Source of the DNA: Phycisphaerales bacterium
Lineage (GTDB): Bacteria > Planctomycetota > Phycisphaerae > Phycisphaerales > UBA1924
Length of the DNA stretch: 36,820 bases
Assembly (NCBI GenBank): GCA_022843045.1
Contig: JALHOJ010000043.1
Location: 1-36,820 of the forward strand
Reading direction: 5' to 3'
In this document: positions 1 to 7,850 of the stretch, one piece after another
Numbering within the stretch: the stretch's first letter is position 1
How the letters are laid out: each line of letters begins with the position of its first letter
Position numbers and translations under genes: made by a program
Notes under the pieces: model-generated
What the model saw: only the letters and a program-made list of their open reading frames with translations
Database searches by the model: none
What the model was told of the DNA's origin: nothing

Positions 1-675
1 GAGCTGCCAAGTGCCGGTGGTCGCCGCGCCGTTGAGGGTGTACACGGGGCCACGGTTACCGATCGCGGCTTCCGTGCTCTGGAGGGTGTTGCTCCAGCGA
101 GCGCGACGGCCGCCGAAGAAGGGGGCGATGGCGTAGCTGTTGTTGCCGTCGGCGGGGGTGGCGGCGTAGCTCAGGGCCTTGGTGCCCTTGCTGGTCACCT
201 TCTGCTCAGCGGGGGAGCCGTAGAACTCGGGATCCCAGAGGGCCTGGGTGGTGGCGCTGGCGCCGCTGCCGGTGGTCGAGGCGGCGTAGCGGGGCAGGGC
301 CAGGAAGTAGTTGGTGTCGACGGTGATGAAGGGGCTCTGCTCAGCGGGGCTGACGGTCAGCTCGGGGCTGAAGAAGCTGCTGAAGATGAGGGTCGAGAGG
401 ACGGCGCCCGGGTCATCCTTCGCCTGGTTGGTGTTGAGGGTGAGGTTGCCGCGGTCGAGCTGGCTGGGGATGGGGTAGAGGTCGTTGTTCGACTGGGCGA
501 ACAGGACCATGCCCTGGTGCACGCCACGGATCTGGGTGCTGTCCTTGATCTGGCGGGCCGAGGAGCGGGCCTTGCCCAGGGCGGGCAGGAGGATGCCGAT
601 CAGCAGGGCGATGATCGCGATCACCACCAGCAGTTCGATCAGCGTGAACGCCTTCTTGTTACGAATGCTCTTCAT
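1..675 (-). CDS. Prepilin-type protein (type II secretion/type IV pilus pseudopilin-like), C-terminus cut by window edge
   Basis: Reading the minus strand from ATG at 673-675 gives an open frame of 225 codons that runs off the left edge. Residues 1-8 are a short basic leader (MKSIRNKK). A prepilin methylation segment [17 protein letters not shown] follows, with the conserved Glu five residues after the predicted cleavage point. The residue before cleavage is Ala rather than the usual Gly. A hydrophobic helix (about 10-32) is followed by a globular Ser/Thr/Gly-rich domain with YPIPSQ and [10 protein letters not shown] segments. Proteins of this type are inserted in the inner membrane, processed by a prepilin peptidase, and assembled into pili or type II secretion pseudopili; planctomycetes carry many. 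A GGAG ribosome-binding site lies at 685-688. Family is clear; the specific role is unknown because the C-terminus and neighbours are missing. Confidence 0.9.
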   Translation of the reverse strand, partial: MKSIRNKKAFTLIELLVVIAIIALLIGILLPALGKARSSARQIKDSTQIRGVHQGMVLFAQSNNDLYPIPSQLDRGNLTLNTNQAKDDPGAVLSTLIFSSFFSPELTVSPAEQSPFITVDTNYFLALPRYAASTTGSGASATTQALWDPEFYGSPAEQKVTSKGTKALSYAATPADGNNSYAIAPFFGGRRARWSNTLQSTEAAIGNRGPVYTLNGAATTGTWQL

Positions 676-1363
676 AAGTACTGACTCCAATGTTGTCGGG
701 AAAGGACACAAGCCCTGTTCCCGCCGGGCCGGCCTCGCACACGCGACGCACAGCCCGAATCCCGACGACCCCGTTCGCGACGGCTTTTGGTTTGTGGAAC
801 ATCCACGAACCAGAAGTTGGTCGCACCGACACTCTTCTTCAAGAAAAGGGACCGCATCCCTGGCATCGTCGAGGCGCCTTCGCAGATCCACGCATCGCTG
901 CGGCGGATCACGCGGGCGTCCGAACGGGTGCCTTTCGGCATCACCACCTCCAAACCGACTACCCCAGAGACCCGAGCGGGCTTCGAAAGTTCGAAGGCCT
1001 CGCAGAAGGTGCCCAAAGGTGCCAAGGTGGCTGTCCCAAGTCCTGAGCCTGACACTCGCATGGCGCGGATCGTCGGCGGGTCGTCATGTTCCGCCAGCCG
1101 CGTACGCGGGTGTCGCCGAGTTGTCGGCAGGAACTTTGGGAACGGGTGCGGCTGGAATCAGCCTGCGAGATCGATGCCTCGCATGAGAACGGTGAATTGC
1201 ATATGGGGCCGCACCAAGGACCCGCACTACCTGCCAAGACGCTGAATGGGCTGTCGCCTATTCCTGCGATTCGATCAGATTAGGGTTCGCGAGGTGGGTT
1301 GTCAAGGTTCCGCCAATTCGGGAAAGTCCGGAAATGCGCTCAATTGGGGCCAACGATCTCCGC
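676..1363. other. Intergenic region between divergent pilin and RidA genes
   Basis: About 690 bases with no gene I can defend. Several overlapping open frames exist on both strands, but their predicted proteins are Arg/Pro/Ser-rich and look like by-products of high G+C. One visible structure is a perfect small inverted repeat (CTTCGAA, 2-nt spacer, TTCGAAG) at 981-996, which could be an operator or hairpin. The stretch nearest 675 must contain the pilin promoter and leader. The stretch nearest 1364 contains the AACGAT box described for the RidA gene. Confidence 0.5.
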
Positions 1364-1870
1364 ATGAGCCATCCCACCACCACCCCCCCCACCTCCCCCA
1401 CGACCGCGCCAACAACCCCCGAATCCCGCCTCGCCGCGCTGGGCCACTCGCTACCCACCCCTGCCAAGCCGGTTGCGGCGTATGTGCCGACCCGGCGGAG
1501 CGGGAACTTGGTGTATGTGTCGGGGCAGATTCCGTTCAAGGATGGGCAACTGATTGCGAAGGGGGCGGTGCCGGGTGAGGTGTCGCTGGAGACGGCGCGG
1601 GCGTGTGCGCAGCAATGCTGCCTGAATGCGTTGGCGGCGATCAAGGCGGAGGTTGGCGAGCTTTCGCGGGTGAAGCAGGTGGTGCGCGTGGGCGTGTTTG
1701 TGTGCAGCCAGGCGGGGTTCTATGACCAGCCGAAGGTCGCGAACGGGGCGAGCGAGTTGCTGGAGCAGGTGTTTGGGGAGGCTGGGAAGCATGCGCGGGC
1801 GGCGGTGGGGAGCATTGCGTTGCCGCTGGGGGCGCCGGTGGAAGTTGAACTGCTTGTCGAAGTGGCGTGA
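1364..1870 (+). CDS. RidA/YjgF/UK114 family protein
   Basis: 168 residues. After a Thr/Pro-rich N-terminus (about 1-20) comes a RidA-like fold: [13 protein letters not shown] near residues 45-58 and a conserved Arg in KHARAAVG near residue 144. RidA proteins hydrolyse reactive enamine/imine intermediates released by PLP enzymes such as threonine dehydratase. The longer form with [12 protein letters not shown] matches the COG0251 subgroup whose substrates are mostly untested. An in-frame ATG at 1334 exists, but 1364 is preferred because it removes an unusual leader and because AACGAT (1352-1357) lies 6 nt upstream, matching the leaderless pattern seen elsewhere in this window. It sits alone on the plus strand, 42 nt before a toxin-antitoxin module. 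Function is assigned at family level only. Confidence 0.85.
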   Translation: MSHPTTTPPTSPTTAPTTPESRLAALGHSLPTPAKPVAAYVPTRRSGNLVYVSGQIPFKDGQLIAKGAVPGEVSLETARACAQQCCLNALAAIKAEVGELSRVKQVVRVGVFVCSQAGFYDQPKVANGASELLEQVFGEAGKHARAAVGSIALPLGAPVEVELLVEVA

Positions 1871-1901
1871 GCGCGGTGTCGCGAACACGACCCGCTGCCA
1901 C

Positions 1902-1907
1902 TACAAT
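1902..1907 (+). promoter_or_regulatory. Predicted -10 box TACAAT for a leaderless DUF433 mRNA
   Basis: TACAAT ends 5 nt before the ATG at 1913. No Shine-Dalgarno sequence is present between them. With a normal -10 to +1 distance, transcription would start at or next to the ATG. No convincing -35 hexamer is visible. This is an inference from spacing and from recurrence of the pattern in the window. Confidence 0.45.
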
Positions 1908-1912
1908 CTCCC

Positions 1913-2143
1913 ATGAGCGTCGACTACCGCAAGATCATCACCATCGAACCCGGCAAGCGGAGCGGGCAGCCGTGCATCCGGGGCATGCGAATCACCGTCG
2001 CCGATGTGCTTGAATATCTTGCCGGCGGCATGACCGTTCAAGAAGTGCTCGAGGACTTCCCTGAACTCACCATGGAAGACATCCAAGCGATCTTCGCATT
2101 CGCCGCGGATCGTGAGCGTCGCGTGCTCTGGTCGGCCGCATGA
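1913..2143 (+). CDS. DUF433 family protein, putative antitoxin (module 1)
   Basis: 76 residues and entirely DUF433: [19 protein letters not shown] (about 9-27) followed by a winged-helix-like stretch with [20 protein letters not shown] and AIFAFAAD. The GxPCIRG motif is typical of the family. DUF433 proteins commonly precede DUF5615 PIN-like toxins and are regarded as their antitoxins, probably binding both toxin and promoter DNA. The next gene starts inside the stop codon of this one (ATGA overlap at 2140-2143), so the two are translationally coupled in the antitoxin-first order. A second, diverged copy of the same module lies at 5547-6175. Autoregulation is expected from the family but no operator can be pointed to. 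Confidence 0.85.
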   Translation: MSVDYRKIITIEPGKRSGQPCIRGMRITVADVLEYLAGGMTVQEVLEDFPELTMEDIQAIFAFAADRERRVLWSAA

Positions 2144-2514
2144 AGCTGCTCTTTGACGAGAACCTTTCTCGCAACGTGGCGAATCGCCTTCGGGACGTGT
2201 ATCCAGGCACCGTCCACGTCGCTGATCTGTCGCTGCTCACGACGCCCGACCGCGAGATCTGGCGCATCGCAGGCTCGGAGGGTTTGACGATCGTGACGAA
2301 GGACTTTCGGTTTGAGGATCTCGCCGGTCTCCTCGGTTCGCCGCCCAAACTCATTCTGATGCGGATCGGCACCGCCGGCAGTCGTGTCGTCGAAAAACTG
2401 CTCCGTGATCACATTGACATGGTCGCCGAACTTCACGCCAACGAAGCCAAGAGCGTTCTTGTGCTTCCGCCGCCGCCAACGATCCGCAAGCAGGAATCTC
2501 ATTCTCAGGAATAA
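2140..2514 (+). CDS. DUF5615 PIN-like protein, putative toxin (module 1)
   Basis: 124 residues with the DUF5615/Mut7-C-like PIN signature: LLFDENLS at 3-10 (acidic pair D6-E7), the central DREIWRIAGSEGLTIVTKD segment with the TKDxxF motif, and PPKLILMRIG. PIN-fold proteins are Mg-dependent ribonucleases; members paired with DUF433 are predicted toxins. It overlaps the antitoxin gene by 4 nt. The C-terminus (PPPPTIRKQESHSQE) is a charged, likely disordered tail. The transaldolase gene begins 3 nt after the stop, so this toxin may share a transcript with a metabolic enzyme. Nuclease activity is inferred from the family. Confidence 0.85.
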   Translation: MKLLFDENLSRNVANRLRDVYPGTVHVADLSLLTTPDREIWRIAGSEGLTIVTKDFRFEDLAGLLGSPPKLILMRIGTAGSRVVEKLLRDHIDMVAELHANEAKSVLVLPPPPTIRKQESHSQE

Positions 2515-2517
2515 CCC

Positions 2518-3168
2518 ATGCATCTCTACCTCGACTCCGCATCCCTCGACGACGTCAAGAAGGCCCATGACCTGGGCGTGCTGGATGGCGTCACCACCAA
2601 TCCATCGCTGATCGCCAAGGAGGGCGTGCCGTATGCGAAGCGGCTTGAGGAGATTTGTCGTGTGTGCAAGGGGCCGGTGTCGGCGGAGGTGATCGCGACG
2701 GATTACGAAGGCATGCTCCGCGAAGGCCGGGAGCACATCAAGATCGCGAGCAACATCGTGGTGAAACTGCCCAGCACGATTGATGGGGTGCGGGCGTGCA
2801 AGGCTCTGGCGGATCAGGGCGTCAAGACCAACATGACGCTGTGCTTTCAGAGTCTGCAGGCGCTGATGGTGGCGAAGGCGGGGGCGTTTCTGGTGAGCCC
2901 GTTCATCGGGCGGCTGGATGACATCGGGCAGGACGGGATGGGCCTCATCCGCGAGATCAAGACGATCTACACGAACTATGGCCTCAAGACCAAGATCCTC
3001 GCGGCGAGCGTTCGCCACACGAATCACCTGCTGCACTGTGCGCTGCTTGGGGCGGACGTGGCGACGTGCCCGCTGAAGGTGATCACGGACTGCATGAAGC
3101 ATCCGCTGACGGATAAGGGGATTGAGATTTTCCTGGCGGATTACAAGAAGGCGTTTGGCGGGCAGTAA
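2518..3168 (+). CDS. Transaldolase / fructose-6-phosphate aldolase family (TalC/FSA type)
   Basis: 216 residues, the usual length of the short single-domain transaldolase family (FSA/TalC, about 210-220). The TIM barrel shows LYLDSAS at the start, GVTTNPSL (24-31) in the sugar-phosphate site, and the Schiff-base Lys in IVVKLPST (K83). The SFIGR-type phosphate motif appears as VSPFIGRLDD and is followed by ILAASVRHTNHL. It transfers a dihydroxyacetone unit between sugar phosphates in the non-oxidative pentose phosphate pathway, or acts as a fructose-6-phosphate aldolase; sequence alone does not separate these. An AGGA ribosome-binding site is at 2507-2510, overlapping the end of the toxin gene, which argues for co-transcription with the toxin-antitoxin pair. 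A large palindrome follows the stop codon. Confidence 0.92.
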   Translation: MHLYLDSASLDDVKKAHDLGVLDGVTTNPSLIAKEGVPYAKRLEEICRVCKGPVSAEVIATDYEGMLREGREHIKIASNIVVKLPSTIDGVRACKALADQGVKTNMTLCFQSLQALMVAKAGAFLVSPFIGRLDDIGQDGMGLIREIKTIYTNYGLKTKILAASVRHTNHLLHCALLGADVATCPLKVITDCMKHPLTDKGIEIFLADYKKAFGGQ

Positions 3169-3188
3169 ATCGAAGAGCTATAAAGCGA

Positions 3189-3259
3189 AAAGCGAAAAGC
3201 GAAAATGTTCCGCGAACGGGCACGTGCGCCGTTCGCGGAACATTTTCGCTTTTCGCTTT
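3189..3259. repeat. Perfect 31-bp-arm palindrome, likely bidirectional transcript end or mobile repeat
   Basis: Positions 3189-3219 are the exact reverse complement of 3229-3259, separated by a 9-nt loop that itself contains the palindrome GCACGTGC (3220-3227). The outer part of each arm is built from AGCGAAAA units; the left flank has an extra unit. The element starts about 20 nt after the transaldolase stop and ends 32 nt before the flavin reductase ATG. In RNA it would form a very stable hairpin. No U-tract of the classical terminator type follows it on the plus strand. A more decayed structure with similar words (AGCGAAA, AAAGAGCG) lies at 7851-7908. Confidence 0.9.
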
Positions 3260-3291
3260 ATGGCTTTTCGCTTTCGCCTTTACCCTCCCCC

Positions 3292-3945
3292 ATGCACCTC
3301 TCCCCCGCCACTCTCTCGCCCAACGACCGTTACAAGTTGCTCATTGGCGCGATCGTGCCGCGGCCGATTGCCTGGGTGAGCACGCGTTCGCCGGATGGGC
3401 GTGACAATCTTGCGCCGTTTTCGTTCTTTGCGGGGGTGGGAAGCGATCCGATGACGCTGCTGTTTTGCCCGGCGACCCGGCCGGATGGGACGGAGAAGGA
3501 CAGCCTTCGCAATGCGAAGCCCGTGGGCGAAGGGGGGACGGGGGAGTTTGTGGTCAATGTGGTGCCGCACGAGTTGGTGCGGCGGATGGCGGCGTGTGCT
3601 GAAGAGTTGGCGTATGGCGAGAGTGAGTTTGCGCTGGCGGGGCTGACGCCTGCGGCGTGCGAGATCGTTCGTGTGGCGCGGGTGCTGGAGAGCCCGGTGA
3701 GCTTTGAATGCCGCACGATGCAGGTGATCCGCACGAATCCGACGTCGACCGGTCAGAGCCAGCCGGGCAGCGGCAACATCGTGCTGGGCGAAGTCGTGCA
3801 CGTGCACGTTCGCGATGAACTGATCAACGAGCGAATGCACATCGACGCGGCGAAGCTGGATGCGATCGGGCGCATGGGGGGGAGTGAGTACTGCACGACT
3901 CGGGAGAGGTTTGGGGAACCGCGAGGGAGAGCGGCGCTGTCTTGA
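3292..3945 (+). CDS. Flavin reductase family protein (DIM6/NTAB type)
   Basis: 217 residues. The FMN-binding split-barrel signature is clear: GAIVPRPIAWVSTRSPDGR (about 18-36), NLAPFSFFAGVGSDP (37-51), GEFVVNVVP and a C-terminal GEVVHVHVRDEL strand. Members bind FMN and either reduce it with NAD(P)H for a partner monooxygenase or act as FMN-binding proteins of unknown substrate. No monooxygenase is nearby. The frame stays open upstream to 3205, but that start lies inside the perfect palindrome, so ATG 3292, which begins the conserved region, is chosen. A double-hairpin repeat begins immediately after the stop codon. The gene is convergent with pdhA. Confidence 0.88.
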   Translation: MHLSPATLSPNDRYKLLIGAIVPRPIAWVSTRSPDGRDNLAPFSFFAGVGSDPMTLLFCPATRPDGTEKDSLRNAKPVGEGGTGEFVVNVVPHELVRRMAACAEELAYGESEFALAGLTPAACEIVRVARVLESPVSFECRTMQVIRTNPTSTGQSQPGSGNIVLGEVVHVHVRDELINERMHIDAAKLDAIGRMGGSEYCTTRERFGEPRGRAALS

Positions 3946-3995
3946 GTGGCACGGCTTTCCAGGCCGTGGGTCTGACGGGCTTCTCGCGCGGTGTC
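3946..3995 (+). repeat. Double-hairpin intergenic repeat, copy 1 (second half decayed)
   Basis: Begins directly after the TGA of the flavin reductase gene. Hairpin 1 is CACGGC (3950-3955) pairing with GCCGTG (3963-3968). The second part, GACGGGCTTCTCGC, corresponds to the second hairpin of copy 3 (11320-11367) but its 3' arm no longer pairs well. It faces copy 2 tail to tail between two convergent genes. Confidence 0.7.
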
Positions 3996-4002
3996 GATGC
4001 CC

Positions 4003-4050
4003 CCCGGGCCTAGAAGGCCCGGAAACTCATGGGCCGGAGGCCCATGCTAC
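4003..4050 (-). repeat. Double-hairpin intergenic repeat, copy 2
   Basis: Two perfect hairpins: CCGGGCC (4004-4010) with GGCCCGG (4016-4022), and CATGGGCC (4028-4035) with GGCCCATG (4039-4046). The joining GAAACTCATGG and end CATGCTAC match the reverse complement of copy 3. It ends one base before the pdhA stop codon, so it immediately follows pdhA on the minus strand and could act as its transcript end. Confidence 0.8.
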
Positions 4051-5259
4051 TTAGAGCAGCGGATTCTTCGCCCCGTGCGTGTACACCGCCGTGGGGCTCA
4101 TGTTGGCCTGCGGGTTCATCATCACGTCGGTGAACAGTTCGCTCATCTCGGGGACGGGGCTGTTCTCGGCGAAGTCCATTGCCTTCTTGACGATGTCCTT
4201 CACTTCGGTCTGGATATCCATGAACTGGGCTTCGCTCAGGAGCGGCTTGCCGTCCTTGGCCTTGCGCTCGTTCATGAGGACGTGGGTCATGCGGTCGATG
4301 GAGTCCTTGCCCTTGAACTGGTCGACTTCTTCCTTGGTGCGGTACTTCTGCGGGTCGCTCATGGAGTGGCCCAGGTATCGGTAGGTCTTGAGGTCGATGA
4401 AGGCGGGCTTCTGGTGCTCGCGGCACCAGTCGACGATGGGCTTGAAGTGGTCGTACAGGTCGATCACGTCGAAGCCATCGATGATCGCGCCGAGCATGCC
4501 GTAGGCCTCGGCCTTCTTGGTGAGGTCGTGGGCCATGGTGGTGCCGCGGTGGATGGCGGTGCCCATGCTGTAGCCGTTGTTCTCGACGATGTAGATCACC
4601 GGGATGTCCCAGAGGCCGGCGAGGTTCATGGCTTCGTGGAGCGCGCCCTGGTTCAGTGCGCCGTCGCCCAAGTATGCCAGCGAGACTTTCTTCTTGGCGG
4701 TCTGGCCGTCGCTCACGCCGGGGTTCGGCAGGCTCTTGCCGATCACTTCCCACTCGTAGCGGGCGGCGAAGGCGAGGCCGGTGCCCAAGGGGGTCTGCGC
4801 GCCGACGATGCCGTGGCCGCCGAACATCCAGTTGGGCTTGTCGAACATGTGCATGCTGCCGCCCTTGCCCTTGGCGCAGCCGGTGGACTTGCCGAACATT
4901 TCGGCCATGCAGGCGCCCGCGTCCATGCCGCGGGCGAGAGCGTGGCCGTGGTCGCGATAGGCGGTGACGATTGGGTCGTCGTGGTTGAGCGAGTTGATCG
5001 TGCCGACGGCCGCGGCTTCCTGGCCTGTGTACAGGTGGCAGAAGCCGCCGATCTTGGCCTGCTGATAGGCCTGGCCGCAGCGGTTTTCGAACTCACGGAT
5101 GAGCAGCATGTCGCGCAGCCACTTGATCAGCGTCGCGTCGGGCACCAGCTCGCTGGGCCGCTTGCCCTGGCCGCGCTTCCACGCGGGATTGGTGGGCAGG
5201 TTCTCGGGATGGGAGAGGGCCGAGGGCTTGATGCTGGCGTTGGAGTGGGCGGTGGTCAT
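4051..5259 (-). CDS. pdhA: Pyruvate dehydrogenase E1 component, alpha subunit
   Basis: 402 residues. It shows the E1 alpha thiamine-diphosphate fold: LIREFENRCGQAY near 53-65, YRDHGHALARG (101-111), the ThDP/Mg motif GDG (198-200) through ENN (226-228), and TYRYLGHSMSDP (292-303), equivalent to the phosphorylation loop of the family. With E1 beta, E2 and E3 it oxidatively decarboxylates pyruvate to acetyl-CoA in the cytoplasm. No E1 beta, E2 or E3 gene is adjacent; the neighbours are a flavin reductase and a toxin-antitoxin pair. The frame continues upstream to 5448, but ATG at 5259 is preferred because the longer leader is low-complexity and lacks family similarity. Even so, about 35 residues precede the conserved core. 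A related 2-oxoacid dehydrogenase E1 alpha is the main alternative. Confidence 0.92.
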   Translation of the reverse strand: MTTAHSNASIKPSALSHPENLPTNPAWKRGQGKRPSELVPDATLIKWLRDMLLIREFENRCGQAYQQAKIGGFCHLYTGQEAAAVGTINSLNHDDPIVTAYRDHGHALARGMDAGACMAEMFGKSTGCAKGKGGSMHMFDKPNWMFGGHGIVGAQTPLGTGLAFAARYEWEVIGKSLPNPGVSDGQTAKKKVSLAYLGDGALNQGALHEAMNLAGLWDIPVIYIVENNGYSMGTAIHRGTTMAHDLTKKAEAYGMLGAIIDGFDVIDLYDHFKPIVDWCREHQKPAFIDLKTYRYLGHSMSDPQKYRTKEEVDQFKGKDSIDRMTHVLMNERKAKDGKPLLSEAQFMDIQTEVKDIVKKAMDFAENSPVPEMSELFTDVMMNPQANMSPTAVYTHGAKNPLL

Positions 5260-5532
5260 GGCTGGGTCTGGTGCAAGGGCCGTAAGTGGCCCGGGGGGAG
5301 GGACTTTGGACGGGCTTGATGGCTGCAAACGTGCATCGACCAGTCGCGCCCGGCAATCAATTCGTAGCGGCAGTGGGTGCGGTTGAGCCCAAACGGGGGC
5401 AACGCCGCGAGACACGTGCGAGGGTACGAATCGAATACCGAACATCAACCGATCATTCGCGAACGAGAATACTAGGTGGGTGGATGGCGGGTCGCCATCA
5501 GGGGGATTCCATGAATCGATCCGCCCACCTCC

Positions 5533-5538
5533 TACGAT
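5533..5538 (+). promoter_or_regulatory. Predicted -10 box TACGAT for a leaderless DUF433 mRNA (module 2)
   Basis: TACGAT ends 8 nt before ATG 5547. No ribosome-binding site lies between them. An upstream in-frame ATG at 5511 has a purine-rich GGGGGA before it, so an alternative, leadered start cannot be excluded. Confidence 0.45.
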
Positions 5539-5546
5539 TTGACTCG

Positions 5547-5798
5547 ATGTCGCACGACCCGATCCAACACCCCCACGACCCGCGCATCACCATCGATCCG
5601 AACGTGATGGGTGGCCGCCCATGCATCCGAGGGCTGCGATTTCCGGTTTCGCGGTTGCTGGGGATGCTGGCGGCGGGACAGAGCGAAGCTGAGATACTGA
5701 AGAACCATCCGGACTTGGAAGCGGCGGATATTCGCGCGGCGATCTCGTATGCCGCGGCTCTCGCAGACCAACGCGTCGTGTTGCTCAAGTCGGCATGA
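5547..5798 (+). CDS. DUF433 family protein, putative antitoxin (module 2)
   Basis: 83 residues. Core motif ITIDPNVMGGRPCIRGLRF (about 15-33) is the DUF433 signature, followed by the helical segment LLGMLAAGQSEAEILKNHPDL and AISYAAALAD. The architecture and antitoxin-first order match module 1 at 1913-2514, but the sequence is clearly diverged, so the two are separate acquisitions or an old duplication. The downstream toxin gene overlaps the stop by 4 nt (ATGA, 5795-5798). Start chosen at 5547 from the leaderless spacing; ATG 5511 would add 12 residues. Confidence 0.85.
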   Translation: MSHDPIQHPHDPRITIDPNVMGGRPCIRGLRFPVSRLLGMLAAGQSEAEILKNHPDLEAADIRAAISYAAALADQRVVLLKSA

Positions 5799-6175
5799 AG
5801 TTCCTCATCGACCAACCGGTGAGCCCGATCCTCGCGGAGTGGCTGCGTTCGACCGAGGCTGGGTCGCACGACGCCTTTCACGCTCGCGAGCGCGGACTTT
5901 CTCGCGCCGCGGACACGGACCTCGTGGCGCTCGCGCTGAGTGAGTCACGGGTGTTGGTGACGGCAGACTTGGACTTCCCGCGCATCATCGCGCTGAGTGG
6001 CAAGGACGCTCCCGGCCTCATTCTGTTCCGGGCAGGCAACATCTCAGACGCACAGATGCTCGCTCTGCTCCAACGCGTGTTGCTCGAAGTGCCTCCACCT
6101 GCCCTGCAGCATGCGATCGTGGTTGTAGACGAGCAGTCGCTGCGAATCGCGACGCTTCCGATTCAGCCGCGATAG
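5795..6175 (+). CDS. DUF5615 PIN-like protein, putative toxin (module 2)
   Basis: 126 residues of the DUF5615 PIN-like family: KFLIDQPVSP at the N-terminus, HDAFHARERGL, DTDLVALALSESRVLVTADLDF with the conserved TADxDF, then PGLILFRAG. In module 1 and in most relatives the first acidic motif reads DEN; here it reads D6-Q7-P8, so one acidic residue of the usual pair is missing while D6 and the TADLDF aspartates remain. This might lower metal binding or nuclease activity. It is translationally coupled to the DUF433 gene and ends 4 nt before the convergent guaB stop codon. Confidence 0.85.
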   Translation: MKFLIDQPVSPILAEWLRSTEAGSHDAFHARERGLSRAADTDLVALALSESRVLVTADLDFPRIIALSGKDAPGLILFRAGNISDAQMLALLQRVLLEVPPPALQHAIVVVDEQSLRIATLPIQPR

Positions 6176-6179
6176 ACGC

Positions 6180-7766
6180 TCACTTCCTATCCACCATGTA
6201 ATTACTCGACTCCTTCGTGATCGTGATGTCGTGCGGGTGGTTCTCCACCACTGTCGCTGAGGACACCTTCACGAAACGGGCGTCGCGTTGCAGTTCAGCG
6301 ATGTTCTTGCAGCCCAAGTAGCCCATGCTGCTGCGCAAGCCCCCCACCATCTGATACACGACTTCGGCGAGTGTGCCGCGATAGGGCACGAGGCCTTCGA
6401 CGCCTTCGGGGACGAACTTGCGGGTTTGCTTGCCGTCGGTGCCGATGGCGTCGGCCTGGCGGTAGCGATCTGCGCTGCCGGCGTTCATCGCGCCTTCGCT
6501 GCCCATGCCGCGGTAGCTCTTGTAACGGCGGCCCTGGTGGATCACGACTTCGCCTGGTGATTCGTCGAGGCCAGCGAAGAGCGAGCCCATCATCACGACG
6601 CTGGCGCCGGCGGCGATGGCCTTGGGGATGTCGCCGCTGTGGCGGATGCCGCCGTCGGCGATGACTGGGGCGTCGCTGCCGATGGCGGCGAGTCCTTCGA
6701 CGGCGTTCATGATGGCGGTGATCTGGGGCACGCCTACGCCCGTGACGACGCGGGTGGTGCAGATGCTGCCGGGGCCGATGCCGACTTTGACGGCGTCGGC
6801 GCCGGCTTCGATGAGGTCCTGGGCGGCGTGTCCGGTGGCGATGTTGCCGGCGATGATCTGTACGCCTGACTTGGCGACCATGGGCATCTGCTTGATGGTC
6901 TTGACGGTTCGCAGGACGTTTTCGCTGTGGCCGTGGGCGGTATCGACGACGATGACGTCGACTTCGCTGGCGATCAACTGTTCGACGCGGTCGTACTGAT
7001 CGACACCGACCGCCGCGCCGCAGCGGAGGCGGCCGCGACCATCGCGACAGGCGCGGGGGAACTGGCTCTGGCGGTCGATGTCGCGCATCGTGATGAGGCC
7101 GACGAGCTTTCGCTCGCTGTCCACCAGGATGAGTTTCTCGACCTTGTGCTTGTTGAGGATGACTTCGGCCTGCTCGAGCGTGGTGCCGGCGGTTGCGGTG
7201 ACGAGTGGGTCGCGGGTCATGACGTCGCCGACTTTGGTCTGGCCGTTTTCGACGAACTTGAGGTCGCGGCGGGTGATGACGCCCAGCACTTTGCCTTTGC
7301 CGCGGAGGTTGGTGCTGCCATCTTCGGTGACGGGGAATCCCGACACGTTGTACTGGCGCATCAGTTCCTTGGCGCGCTGCACGGTGTCTGCGACGCCCAG
7401 CGTGACTGGGTCGGCGATGATGCCGTTTGCCGAGCGCTTCACCTTCAACACTTCGCGGGCCTGGGCCTCGACGCTGAGGTTTTTGTGGATGATGCCGAGG
7501 CCGCCTTCCTGGGCGAGTGCGATTGCGAGGGCGGCTTCGGTGACGGTGTCCATCGGTGCTGAGAGCACCGGGATGTTCAGGCGGATCGACCGCGTGAGGT
7601 TCGTGGTCGCGTCGGCGTCGCTGGGCATGACGCCCGAGCGGCGAGGAATCAGCAGCACGTCATCGAACGTGATGCCATCTGCGATGATCTTGGAAAAGGG
7701 GGAAGCGGCACGAGTCGCGGCTGAGGTGCTCGAAGCCGCGGAGGACTGGGTCGCGAGGGTCGCCAT
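6180..7766 (-). CDS. guaB: Inosine-5'-monophosphate dehydrogenase
   Basis: 528 residues. It converts IMP to XMP with NAD+, the first committed step of GMP synthesis, in the cytoplasm. A Ser/Ala-rich extension (1-24) precedes [14 protein letters not shown] (31-44). Two CBS domains (about 118-175 and 180-235) are inserted in the TIM barrel. The catalytic loop GPGSICTTR places the nucleophile at C336. Flap residues [12 protein letters not shown] (416-427) and the catalytic Arg-Tyr pair in SADRYRQ (434-435) are present, and the protein ends in the usual HDITITKES plus NYMVDRK. Start at 7766 is the only reasonable ATG. There is no guaA next to it. A stem-loop at 7851-7908 separates it from the upstream small-protein gene. 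Confidence 0.96.
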   Translation of the reverse strand: MATLATQSSAASSTSAATRAASPFSKIIADGITFDDVLLIPRRSGVMPSDADATTNLTRSIRLNIPVLSAPMDTVTEAALAIALAQEGGLGIIHKNLSVEAQAREVLKVKRSANGIIADPVTLGVADTVQRAKELMRQYNVSGFPVTEDGSTNLRGKGKVLGVITRRDLKFVENGQTKVGDVMTRDPLVTATAGTTLEQAEVILNKHKVEKLILVDSERKLVGLITMRDIDRQSQFPRACRDGRGRLRCGAAVGVDQYDRVEQLIASEVDVIVVDTAHGHSENVLRTVKTIKQMPMVAKSGVQIIAGNIATGHAAQDLIEAGADAVKVGIGPGSICTTRVVTGVGVPQITAIMNAVEGLAAIGSDAPVIADGGIRHSGDIPKAIAAGASVVMMGSLFAGLDESPGEVVIHQGRRYKSYRGMGSEGAMNAGSADRYRQADAIGTDGKQTRKFVPEGVEGLVPYRGTLAEVVYQMVGGLRSSMGYLGCKNIAELQRDARFVKVSSATVVENHPHDITITKESSNYMVDRK

Positions 7767-7850
7767 GAAATAGCGTTGGGGGGGAAGTGGCGCAGGTCAA
7801 GCGGGCTGAGGCTTCGGAGGGCCAAAAGCAGTCAGCGAGGAGCGAAATAG

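Noticed and set aside
672-1061. 129-codon minus-strand frame just upstream of the pilin gene
   Set aside because: Some of it reads protein-like, but it overlaps the pilin start, has no ribosome-binding site or recognisable domain, and competes with equally long frames on the other strand.
1944-3102. Long minus-strand frame (354 codons) opposite the first toxin-antitoxin and transaldolase genes
   Set aside because: Arg/His-rich antisense translation of three well-supported plus-strand genes.
3991-5319. 442-codon open frame on the plus strand opposite pdhA
   Set aside because: It is fully antisense to a well-supported gene; its protein is Val/Gly/Ala/His-rich and lacks any motif, as expected from high-G+C antisense frames.
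5511-5546. Earlier ATG for the second DUF433 gene with a GGGGGA leader
   Set aside because: Not excluded, but the added residues are not part of the family and the 5547 start fits the leaderless box seen in the parallel module.
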